This document shows, in pieces, positions 44,824 through 61,000 of a DNA stretch of 64,000 nucleotides; position 1 is the stretch's first letter; the number at the start of each line of letters is the position of its first letter. A program made the translations under genes and the position numbers. This DNA is from Streptomyces sp. NBC_00433 (GTDB lineage Bacteria > Actinomycetota > Actinomycetes > Streptomycetales > Streptomycetaceae). The notes beneath the pieces are model-generated. The model worked only from the letters and a program-made list of their open reading frames with translations. It was not told where the DNA came from and ran no database searches. The DNA is taken from positions 3,042,001 through 3,106,000 of the forward strand of contig CP107926.1 of NCBI GenBank assembly GCA_036015235.1, written 5' to 3'.

Positions 44824-45150
44824 ATGCAGCCAGGGGTGCGCTACGCGGACATCCGCCCATACACGGTTCCCGAGGTGCTCAACGAGTTGGCCGGGCCGAC
44901 GAGCGGGATCGTCAGCCTGCCCCTGAGCCTGGACTGGTCCCAGCAGAGCCGCTACGACCTCAGCATCGACAAGGACCGGCGTCGCCTCTACGAGACAGTC
45001 ATCCGCGAAGCCATGGACGTCTCCGACCTGCGGATGTTCCTCGACGAAGGATTGCTGCTGCGTCTGTGGCCCTCGCTCTGGCTCCCTGTACGCGCGAAAT
45101 CGCTGTGGCAGGAGAGATTCCCCCAGCTGAGGCCCGCTGCCGCCGCATAG
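44824..45150 (+). CDS. small hypothetical protein before an AbiEii-like gene
   Basis: This soluble 108-residue protein begins MQPGVRYADIRPYTVPEVLN and ends in an Ala tail. It lies 10 bp before the ATG of the nucleotidyltransferase pseudogene and probably shared its transcript. Position suggests an antitoxin or accessory partner, but no DNA-binding motif typical of AbiEi was recognised. Confidence 0.55.
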   Translation: MQPGVRYADIRPYTVPEVLNELAGPTSGIVSLPLSLDWSQQSRYDLSIDKDRRRLYETVIREAMDVSDLRMFLDEGLLLRLWPSLWLPVRAKSLWQERFPQLRPAAAA

Positions 45151-45151
45151 T

Positions 45152-45936
45152 GTGATCCGCATGGACCACCTCCACGCCCGTCTCACCCGGCTCGCCCTGG
45201 CGGCCGCAGCCGGGGACGGCTTCGTACTCGCCGGCGGATACGCCGTCCAAGCCCACGGCATCCTGAACCGCGTCTCCGACGACGTCGACCTCTTCACCAA
45301 TCAGGGTGATCCGCAAAGATTCGGCACCGCGGTGGACGCAGTACAGGACGCCTACACGTCCGACGGACTGACGGTCGAGGTGATGCGATCCGGAGACTCC
45401 TCGCCCGCCTTCTGGTCACCGATGAAGACGGCCGACAGACGAAGGTAGAGATGGGCTACGACTGGCGCGCTGAACCGCCCGTCATGATGGAATTCGGCCC
45501 GGTCCTGCACCCCGACGACGCCGTCGCCAACAAAGTCTCCGCCCTCTACTCCCGCGCGGAAGCCCGCGACTACGTCGATATTCACGCCGCGCTCACCAGC
45601 GGACGCTACTCGGCAGAGGACCTCCTGCGCCTGGCCGAAGAGCGCGATCCGGGCTTCGACCACCCCATGTTCGCCCAGGCGCTGCGCGCCTCACGACGCT
45701 GGGACGACGAGGACTACATGAGGTACGGCCTCGACGCCGAAGCCGTCACCCGCCTGCGTTCCGCAATGGAGTCATGGGCCGATGAACTGGAACTCGACCC
45801 CCGACAGGCCGGCGGGCAGCCGCAGTCACCGGGCACCCACCGGAACCCCACCACCCAGCCGCCGACCAGCCATCTAACTGCCAAGGCCCCGAGGCCTCTA
45901 CCAGGCGACGACTCTGGGACCAGCAGGAACCACTGA
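45152..45936 (+). pseudogene. AbiEii-like nucleotidyltransferase, frameshifted
   Basis: The first part (MDHLHARLTRLAL) carries the nucleotidyltransferase signature GGYAVQAHGI...RVSDDVDLF. After VEVMRSGDS a one-base loss near 45405 throws the frame to a TAG at 45448. The adjacent frame continues with RLLVTDEDGRQTKVEMGYDW and LHPDDAVANKVSALYSRAEARDYVDIHA, the conserved AbiEii C-terminal region. The catalytic Asp pair remains, but the protein is split. This family includes phage-resistance toxins; here it appears inactivated. Confidence 0.75.
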
Positions 45937-45945
45937 CCGCCCGCC

Positions 45946-47169
45946 GGGGTTGCGTCCTTGGAAGTGGTGTAGCGGGTTGGACCTGATGCGGGGGTTTGCT
46001 CCGGCGTCCGGGTTGGTGCCCGCATAGAGAGACGGCCACCGGCTGATCTTCGAAGTGTCGAAGCCTCGAAGGAGATCAGCACGATGACCGCACCAAACAG
46101 TCTGCCCCTGCATGCCCTCACCGAGGACAACCTCGCTTCGGCGAGTCCGGATCTGCTGCGGGCGATGGTCAAGACGTTCACCGACGCGTTGACGCCACCG
46201 CCTACCTCCTCGGCGTCAGCACCCGCCGGGTGGAGAAACTCGCCCAGCCCCTCGGCGTGACCCAGCTGTCGAAGTCACAGGTCAGCGCGATGGCGAAGCA
46301 CCTGGACGAGCAAGTCGCGGCTTTCCGGAACCGGCCGCTGGACGCCGGGCCGTATGCGTTCGTCTGGGTCGACGCCCTCACCCAGAAGGTCCGTGAGGAA
46401 GGCCGGATCATCAACGTCCACGCCCTGGTCGCGGTCGGCGTCAACGCCGACGGACACCGCGAGATCCTCGGCTTGGACGTGGCCACCGCCGAGGACGGCG
46501 CCGGCTGGCCGGCGTTCCTGCGATCGCTGACCGCCCGCGGCCTGGGCGGAGTCCAGCTCGTCGTCTCCGACGCCCGCACCGGACTCGTGGCCGCGATCGG
46601 AGCCGTCCTGCCAAGCGCATCCTGGCAGCGCGGCCGCACCCACTATGCGAGGAATCTGCTCAGCCAGGTTCCGAAATCTGCCCAGCCCTGGGTGGCCACC
46701 TTGCTGCGGACCGTTTTCGAGCAGCCCGATACCGACGCGGTCAACGCCCAGATGCGGCACGTCCTGGACGCCCTGGAGACCAAGTTCCCCAAGGCCGCCG
46801 ACCACCTCGACGCCGCCCAAGCAGACCTGCTGGCCTTCACCGCGTTCCCCCGCGAAATCTGGCGGCAGATCTGGTCCAACAACCCCCAAGAGCGGCTGAA
46901 CAAGGAGATCCGCCGCCGCACCGATGTCGTCGGGATCTTCCCCGACCGCACCGCCGCCATCCGCCTGATCGGCGCCGTCCTGGCCGAGCAGAACGACGAA
47001 TGGACCGAAGCCCGCCGCTACATGAGCCGTGAACTCCTCACCAAAACCCGAACCCACCCGAACGAGTCACAAAACGACGAGACCACCCTGCCCACCCAAC
47101 TCACCGCATAGCCTCAAAACAAGATCACCGAGTGGCCGTCGATACCACTCCAGCGGACATGACCGGGGG
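45946..47169 (+). mobile_element. IS256-family element, degenerate
   Basis: The left end near GTCCTTGGAAGTGGTGTAG and the right end (inverted) GTCCGCTGGAGTGGTATCG form imperfect terminal repeats around the transposase pseudogene. The length is shortened by an internal deletion. Confidence 0.55.
46084..47111 (+). pseudogene. IS256-family transposase with internal deletion
   Basis: The start MTAPNSLPLHALTEDNLASA is followed by LLRAMVKTFTDALT. About 70 residues are then missing and the frame changes near 46185, resuming at TAYLLGVSTRRVEKLAQPLG and continuing to the end in one frame (VWVDALTQKVREEGRI, VQLVVSDARTGLVAAI, FPREIWRQIWSNNPQERLNK). The usual Cys in the WQRCRTHYARN motif is Gly here. 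The deletion removes the first catalytic region. Confidence 0.85.
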
Positions 47170-47690
47170 TTTTTGCTTGCAGCAGGTCTAGGCCACTACA
47201 GGCGCCCAAAGGCACCTCCAGGGCGGAGTCTGTGGCGCATTTGTGGCGCGAAATCGCGGCGCGGTTCAGCGTCGAGCGCCGAACGGGGTGCGGCCTCGGA
47301 CAGGTGTCCGGGGCCGCGTCGGGTCGTGCAGAGAGGGCGCGGACCCCGCTCCAGCTCCCGCTCCAGTCTGGCGATCTGGTCTTCGCTGAGCCGAGGCCTT
47401 CCTGGAGACCCCTTCGACAGGACTCCCGCTACTCCGCTCTCACGCCAGGGTGCCGGCAGCCAACTGTCAGGCGAACGGCTCCGACATCACCCGATCAAGG
47501 TCAGCAGCTCTGGAGGCGTCGGAGAAGGCTGTGGGCCTGGCGGGGACACCTGGGAAATTCTCGTGCCGGGTGACCAAGGTGACGCGGTACGCCGCTCCAT
47601 AGGGGAGGGGTCCGGGTGCTTCCTGAGTGGGCGAGTTCCGGGAACACTCCTTTCCTTGGCCGGCTGACGGACCTGTTTCCGTGGGCGGCG
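47112..47690. other. PKS-downstream flank with an IS630 remnant
   Basis: About 580 bp lie after the last PKS gene. Apart from the IS630 fragment on the minus strand, I see no gene and no strong terminator for the PKS operon. Confidence 0.4.
47341..47507 (-). pseudogene. IS630-family 5' remnant
   Basis: Read on the minus strand, TTGATCGGGTGATGTCGGAG then TTCGCCTGACAGTTGG matches the left end of the IS630 element at 38640. After a deletion the frame gives WRESGVAGVLSKGSPGRPRL then SEDQIARLERELERGP, the very linker that the 38658 copy lacks. Confidence 0.65.
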
Positions 47691-50600
47691 TCAGCGTCGG
47701 CCCTCTCTGTCCTGGTTGAGGAATCGTTCCAGTGCGGTGTTGAACGGGGAGCCGGTGTTCTGCGTGCCGTGCCCGCCGGGGATGATCAGCCGGTCACCGG
47801 CCGTCTGGTCGGCGAGCGCGTCGCTGATGTCCTCGAACATCTGGCGCTGACCGCCGCTGATGACCAGCTTGCCGAACGGCGTGGCACGCAGCGCCGCCAG
47901 GTCGACTGCGGCGTCCCAGGGCCATCGCACGCTGCGGCGTGCCATCCGGGCGAAGGACACCAGCGGTTCCGGGAGCGGTTCCGGGTAGCTTGCTGTCGGT
48001 TCCAGTACGGCGAACAGGGTGCGGAAGAAGTCCTCCGGACGGTCCGGCGGCGCCGCGATCAGCTTCCGCATCGCCCGTTCGTACTGGTCGACCGCGGGCT
48101 TGCCGCGGGCGATCGCGCTGAGTGGGCTTTCGATCATGGTGAGTGAGCGCACTCGATCGGGGCGACGCAGTGCCGCTTCCATCGCGCCGAGAGTGCCGTA
48201 GGACTGCGCGACCAGGTGTCCACCGCCGTCGAACTCATCGAGCAGCTCCGCTACCAGCCGCCCGTCCTGGAGGTAGTCCTCGGGGTCTCCTTGGGCGCTG
48301 CTGCCGTAGTTGAGTCGGGAGATGACGACCAGTCGCCAGCGTTCGGCCAACGGTATTTGGGTGTGCCAGGCGTCCAGCCCGCCGAAGGCGCCGCCGTGGA
48401 CGAACACGATCGGCTCGCCGGCGCCGAACTCCACGATGTGCATTCCCCCTGGGCCGAATCTCTCGGACCCCTGTGGCACGGCCGGTGCGGCGGAAAGCAG
48501 CGTCGAGAGAACCCGGTCGCGCAGGCCCTGGACCGTGGGCGTGTCCAGGAACCAGGCGGCGGGCGGTGATGTGCCCAGCGCCGCGGCCACCCGCTCCCTG
48601 ATCTCCATCGCGAGCAGCGAGTCCATTCCGAGCTCGTGCAGCGGTACGTCCGGTGTGATGCCCGCGCGCTCGGTGCCGAGCACGCCTGCCGTCTGGTCGA
48701 TCAGGACGGATTCGACCAGGCCGGCGGCCGCTTGGTGGTCACCGCGACGGACCAGTTCGGCGAGTCGGGCCGACTCGTCCGGACTGTTCACGAGGGCAGC
48801 GGCCGGCACGCGCGGCCTGGCGACGGGGGCGGTCCTGATCGCGTGCTCGAGCGCGTCGCGATCGGTGATCTTCAGATGCGCGCCGGTTATGCGCGCCACA
48901 TCGGTACCGTTCTCGCTGGTGAGAGCGATGTCCGCGCAGACCGTCCCGGTTGGCGTGGGGTCGTCTCTGAGCACAATGTGGCAGAGCAGTTGGCTGCCGT
49001 CGTAACCCTGGAACGAGTACTCTTCGATCTCCAGGAGTATGACGACGGCCTGCTGTGATGTGCTTGGCGGGAGGCAGGCGAACGTCATCTGCAGCACCGA
49101 GTCGATGATTCCCGGGTGCAGGTGGTAGCCCTGGCGCAGTTCTTCCTCGTCCGCCGCGCGTAACCATGCGACGGCTTCGCCGTCGCGGCGCGCGATCCGC
49201 GCCAGCCATCGCGCCGACCGTCCCAGATGGATCTTGCGCTGCCACAATGACCGGTAGAAGGTCCTGCCGTCGATCTGCTCGGTGCAGCGGGTGAGTGCGT
49301 CGTCCATGTCCGCCGGCGCCTGTGGTCTCGGCGCCGAGCCGAGCGTTCCTTGGGCGTGCAGGACCCATTGCCCGGTTTCCTGCCGTCTGCTGTGGTAGCT
49401 GAACCGGGTCCGGCCACCGGCGGAGTCGGCGAGCACCAGCTGGCTGGTCACCCGGCCGTTCTCGGGCAGGACCATGGCCTGCGGGATGGTCAGTCCTTCG
49501 AGTCGTATGGCCGCGTCACCGCGGGTCCGTTCGGCCGCCTGGGCCACGGCCTCGATGTAGAAGCCGGCGTTGACCACCGTGGTGGACCCGGATGTGCAGT
49601 CGGCTAGACCGGGATGCAGGTCCACGGTGAGGTCCGCCTGGAACTGGGCGGCATCCAGCGGAGAGCTGACCGGAAAGCCGAGCAGGGTTGCGCTGGGCTC
49701 CGAAAGGCTCGCCACCGGCTGTGGTAAGGCGACCGGGACGGTCTGTTCCGGCACGGTGAACCAGTGCCGCTTGCGCGTGAACGCGTACGTCGGCAGCTCG
49801 ACCCGACTGCGGCGGTATGCGCTGTCCAGGCCGCCCCAGTCGATCTGCACCCCCGCGACGTACGCCTCTCCCAGACTGCGCAGCAGCATGCGCCAGTCGT
49901 CGTTCCCCTTGCGCATCGACGGGAGCAGCCGATGGTCCCCGTCCGGCATGCCGTCCCTGGCGATGCCGCACAGATGCGGTGACGGGCCGATCTCGACCAG
50001 CACCTGGCAGCCGAGTTCGGTCAGTGTGGCCAGACCGCCTGCGAACTGGACAGGCTGGCGCGCGTGGTTGCGCAGGTAGGCGGCGTTCATCGAGTCCGGC
50101 CCGAGCACCTCGCCGGTGAGGTTGGAGATCAGCGGCAGGTCCGGTGCGCGGTAGGCACGTTCGGCTGCGGACTTCTCGAACTCGTCGAGCACCGGGTCGA
50201 GCAGCGGCGAGTGGAATGCCTGAGAGACCGCCAGGTCCCTGCTTTTCACACCACGCTGGGCGAGCTGGTCGAGGACGCGGCGCAGCACCTCGCTGACGCC
50301 GGAGAGCACCACGTGCCGCGGGCCGTTGACCGCCGCGATCGCCAGGTCGTCCGGGTACGGGGCGACGGCTTCCCGCACCTCGTCGAGGGGGGCGAAGACG
50401 GCCGCCATGGCGCCTCCCGCGGGGAGGCGGTCCATCAGGCGTGCCCGTTCGGCAACCAGCGCCAGACCGTCTTCCAAGGTGAACACGCCCGCCATGCAGG
50501 CAGCCGCCAGTTCGCCGACGCTGTGGCCGAGCACAGCGTCTGGGACCACACCCCAGCGCACCCACAGCCGCGCCAGCGCGTACTGCAGGACGAACAACGC

Positions 50601-52459
50601 CGGCTGCGTATAGCGGGTCCGGTCGAGCAACCCGTCCGGCTCCCTCTCGCCGAACATCACGGCGAGAAGCCCCGGCTCCAGACGTCCGCGCAGGATGTCG
50701 TCGCAGTGGTCGAGATCCGCACGGAACGCGGGCTCCGTGTCGTACAACTGCCGTGCCATCCCGACGTACTGGGAGCCCTGACCGGTGAACAGGAAGCCGA
50801 CCTTGGGGCGGCCGGTGCGCACTGTCCCGGCACGCACGTCCCGGTCGGCTTCGCCCCGCAGGTAGTGGTCGAGGCGATCACCCAGCCGGGCGCTCGTGTC
50901 GGCGACGACGGCGAGACGGTGCCGGAAGTGCGCCCGGCCGGTGTTGGCGGTGAACGCGACGTCCGCGAGCTCCGGATCGTTCTGCGACAGGAGCCGACGG
51001 TACCTGTCGGCCAGCTGGGCGAGGGCTTCGTCGTCGCGGGCGGACAGTGTCACCAGATGGACCGGGCGCTCGACACCCGTCCGCGCCTGCTCGGCTACGG
51101 GCCCCTCCTCAAGGACGAGGTGGGCGTTCGTGCCGCTCGCCCCGAACGAGCTGACACCGGCCAGGCGGGGCCGGGATCCCCGCTGCCACGGGAGCAGTTC
51201 GGTCGCCAGCCGCACGGGCAGCGCGTCGATGCCGATGTCCGGGTTGACCTCCCGCAGGTGCAGCAGCGGGGGAATCTCCTCGTTGCGCAGGGCCAGCACG
51301 GTCTTGATCAGGCCGGCGACACCCGCGGCGGCCTCCAGGTGCCCGATGTTCGTCTTCACCGAGCCGAGCACGACCGGTCGCGCCGGGTCACGCTGCGGCC
51401 CGAGTACGGCGGACAGGGCACGCACCTCGATGGGGTCTCCCAGCGCGGTGCCCGTGCCGTGGGCCTCCACGTAGTCGATGTCGGAACCCGCCACGCCGGC
51501 GGCTGTCAGCGCGTCGCGGATGACCTTCTGCTGGGCCTGGGCATTCGGGACGGTGATCCCGCTGCTGCGACCGTCGTGGTTGACCGCGGAGCCGCGGATG
51601 AGCGCGAGGATCCGGTCGTTGTCGCGCTGTGCCGCGGACAGGCGTTTGAGGACCACCACACCGCAGCCTTCGCCCCGGACGTAGCCGTTGGCGGACCTGT
51701 CGAAGGTTTTGCACCGGCCGTCGGGGGAGAGCATGCCGGCGTTGCCCACCACCAGGAAACCCTCCGGTGCGAGCAGCAAATTCACGCCACCGGCCAGTGC
51801 CGTGTCGCAGTCGCCCGTACGCAGGCTCTGGCAGGCCTGGTGCACCGCCACCAGCGAGGACGAGCATGCGGTGTCGATGGACAGGCTCGGCCCTTGCAGG
51901 CCGAGCCAGTAGGAGAGCCTGCCCGCCATGAAGGTCGACGCCGAGCCGCTCATGACGTATCCGTCCAGCTCGGCGGGCGGCAGGTGCTTGAGGAGCGTCA
52001 TGGTGTAGTCGAACCCGGTGACCCCGACGAAGACCCCCGTCCGGGTGCCGCGCAGCTGGTCCATCGGTGCACCGGCGTCTTCGAGCGCTGCCCAGCCCAC
52101 CTCGAGGAAGAGACGCTGCTGCGGATCCATGTGCTCCGCCTCGCGGGGGGAGATACCGAAGAACGCCGCGTCGAAGCTGTCGACCCCGTCGAGGAACGAG
52201 CCGCGCCAGGTCTGCCCGAGACCGGCGGGAGCCACGGCGCTCCAACGCGACGACGGCACTTCGGTCACCGCGTCGGTGCCGCTGCGCACCAGTTCCCAGA
52301 ATGCGCCGGGATGGTCAGCCCCCGGCATCCGGCAGGCCATGCCGACGATGGCGATCGGTTCGGTTCGTGCCCGCTCCCCTGCCTCCACCGTCTCGCGCAG
52401 CTCGCGTATCTCGGCGATCGCGCGTCGCACGGCGACATCGCGTCGGTCTTCCTGGCCAC

Positions 52460-52463
<4 letters not shown>
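47691..52463 (-). CDS. type I PKS, last module: KS-AT-DH*-ACP-alpha/beta hydrolase
   Basis: The 1590-residue protein has an N-terminal coiled-coil docking region (1-32); KS (34-460; Cys200, His335, His375); AT (555-850; Ser648 in GHSVGE, malonyl-type QAFH at 748-751); a DH-fold domain (925-1200); ACP (1235-1325; Ser1282 in [10 protein letters not shown]); and a C-terminal alpha/beta hydrolase (1335-1590; Ser1421 in AQSYGTLGA, His1565 in PGGHG). The DH has Cys956 in place of the catalytic His (LADC), but keeps Asp1121 and Gln1125. No KR is present. The hydrolase is the presumed release domain. ATG at 52463 overlaps the preceding PKS stop (ATGA). Confidence 0.92.
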
Positions 52464-57996
<5,533 letters not shown>

Positions 57997-58000
<4 letters not shown>

Positions 58001-61000
58001 CGGCGCTCACGTTCCACTTCGGTGGAACCGGGGTTCACCATGGCCACAAGTGCCGTGATGTCCATCTCGTCGATCTGTTCCGCCGAGACCACCTCCGCCG
58101 TATCCGGCGCAGCCGCGGCGGAAACGGCTTCGGGGGACGCGCCGTCGCCGTTCTCCGCCGATGGCCCGAGCAGCGTGGCGAGGTGTTCGGCCAGTTCGGC
58201 GGGGTTGGGGTACTGGAACACCACGGTGGGCGCCAGCCGGACACCGGTCTGGGAGGTCAGCTTGTTGCGCAGCTCGACCGCGGTGAGCGAGTCGATACCC
58301 AGCTCCTTGAACGCCCGGTCGCGTCCGATCGCCTCCGGGCCGGAGTGGCCGAGCACGGCGGCCGCGTGCGCCCGGACGATCGCCACGAGCGCTGCGGTTC
58401 GTTCGGGTGCAGCCATCCCCGCGAGCCTGCTTGGCAGTGACCTGTCCGAGGTCGTGGAAGGGCTGCCGGCGGCCACCCGGCGGGCGGGCGCCGCGAGGCC
58501 GCGCACCAGCGGAGAAGCCCCGCTGCCGCTGATCTCCACGTTCATCGCGGCGGTGGCCAGCACCGCCCCGCCGTCCGAGCGTGCCGCGTCGAACAGGGCC
58601 AGCCCCAGCTCATCGGGCATCGGTCGCATGCCGCTGCGAGCCAGCCGTTCGCGGTCCAGGTCGGCCAGGTGGGCGGTCATCCCGCTGGCGCTCTGCCAGA
58701 ATCCCCAGGCCAGGGATTGGCCGGGCAGGCCGGCGGCCTGCCGCCGGACGGCGATCGCGTCCATCGCGGTGTTCGCCGCGGCGTAGTTGGCCTGCCCCGG
58801 TGAGCCGAGCGTGCCGGCCATCGACGAGAACAGCACGAACATCGCAAGGTCGAGGTGACGGGTGAGCTCGTCGAGGTGGGACGCCGCGTCCGCCTTGGGG
58901 CGGAAGACCGCCTCGAACCGCTCGGGCGTCAAGGACTCGACGGTGCCGTCGTCGAGGGTGCCCGCGGCGTGCACTATTCCGGTCAGGCCGGAACCGATTC
59001 CGGCCACCAGGGCTTCCGCCTGGGGCCGTTCGGCCACGTCACAGGCGACCACCCGGGCATGTGCTCCGAGCTCGGCCAGTTCCGCCACCAGTTCGGTGCT
59101 GCCCGGGGTGTCCGGCCCCCGGCGGCCGGTCAGCACCAGCTCCCGGACGCCGTGTTCGGCCACCAGGTGCCGGGCCAGCAACCGGCCCAGTTTGCCGGTG
59201 CCGCCGGTGATCAGAACGGTACCTGCGGGCTCCAGCGCCCGCGGCAGGGTGAGCACGTTCTTGCCGACGTGCTTGCCCTGGCGCATGAAGCTCATCGCCT
59301 CACGGGCCTCCCGCACGTCCCAGGCTCGCAGCGGCGGCAGTTCGGTCAGTTCACCGGTCTCGAACAGACTCAGGACATCGCTCAGCAGGCGGCCCAGCAC
59401 GTCGGCATCCATAGCCGTCAGATCGAACGGCCGGTAGGCGACGTCCAGCGCGGTGGGGTCACGCAGGTCGGTCTTGCCCATCTCGACGAATCTGCCGTTC
59501 GAGTCGAGCAGCTGCAGGGAGGCGTCGAGCAGCTCGCCGGTCAGTGAGTTCAACACGACATCCACCGTCCCGAACCGATCGGCGAACTCCGCTGTGCGGG
59601 ACGAGGCGATGTGGTGGTCGTCGAGTCCGAGTCCGCGCAGCACCGGCCACTTTCCGGGGCTGGCCGTGCCGAACACCTCGGCGCCGAGCCACTTGGCCAC
59701 ATGGACCGCGGCCACGCCGACGCCGCCGGCTGCGGCGTGCACCAGCACTCGTTCGCCGGGGCGCACACCGCCGACGTCGCGGAGTCCGTGCAACGCGGTC
59801 ATGTAGGCGACAGGGACCGACGCCGCCTGTGCGAACGACCATCCGGCCGGGATGCGGGCCACCAGCCGCCGGTCGGCGATCACCACGGAGCCGGCCCTGT
59901 CGGGCCAGTAGCCCAGGACCCGGTCGCCGACCTTCAGGCCGGACTCTCCGGGGGCGACCTCCACCACCACACCGGCGCCTTCCAGACCGGTCGTCGACGA
60001 GCCGGGCACCATTCCCAGTGCGATCAGGACGTCCTTGAAGTTCAGCCCGATCGCGCGGGCCGCGATACGGACCTGCCCGGCCTCAAGCGGCGTGCTCGCG
60101 GATTCGTCCGGCACAGCGGCCAGACTTGTGAGCGTGCCGACCTCGGTGGCGGTCACGTGCCACGACGGTGCCGCCGGGAGGATCATCCGCCGCGGGTCGG
60201 CCGCCCGTACCAACCGGGGCACCGACACGATGTCACCACGGATCGCCAGCTCGGTCTCGCCGAGAGCGAGCGCGGACGACAGCGACGCATCCGATGTGTC
60301 CCGGTCGTCCACATCGACGAGCACGAAACGGCTGCCGTGCTCGGCTCTGGCCGTGCGCACCAGACCCCATACGGCCGCCTGGGCCGCGTTCACCTCGTCG
60401 CCCGGATCGCACACCACGGCGTTGTGTGTCACCAACGCCAGCATCGCCGACCCGGTGCTGTCCTCGCGCAGCAGCCACTGCACCGCAGCCAATGCCCACG
60501 CGGCGGCTCGCCGCGGGTCGGTCTCCTCGCAGCGGCGCACGGTGATGTCCAGGATCGGGCCGCCGGCTCCTGGCGGTGCCGCGACCGCGGACCACTGGAC
60601 GCGTAGCAGTGAGTCCGCGGTCGACAGCCGGCCGGCGGACAGCTGATCCAGCGAGAGCGGGCGGGTCGTCACGGCCTCGATCGACAGAACGGGCTGGCCG
60701 GCGGGGTCGGTGGCGGTGATCGCGACCTCGTCGCCGTGGAAGGCCAGCCGCACCCGTAGTGCCGATGCTCCCGCGCTGTGCAGCCGCACCCGGTTGAACG
60801 TGAACGGCACGCGCGTCTGTCCACTCGCGGCGGAGTCGACGGCTGCCGGCAGCAACGCCGCGTCCAGGAGAGCCGGATGCAGGATGAACCGTCCCGCGTC
60901 GGCCCGGACCGGTTCGGTGAGGGCCGCCTCTGCGAACATCTCCGTACCCCGACGCCAGGCCGCCCGCAGACCGCGGAACGCCTCGCCGTAGAAGTAGCCC

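Noticed and set aside
47112-47690. Possible regulator or tailoring gene after the PKS operon
   Set aside because: The only recognisable sequence is an IS630 fragment on the minus strand; other frames have no ribosome site or motif.
49516-50565. Additional minus-strand frames inside the PKS genes
   Set aside because: They are out-of-frame readings of the same PKS domains.
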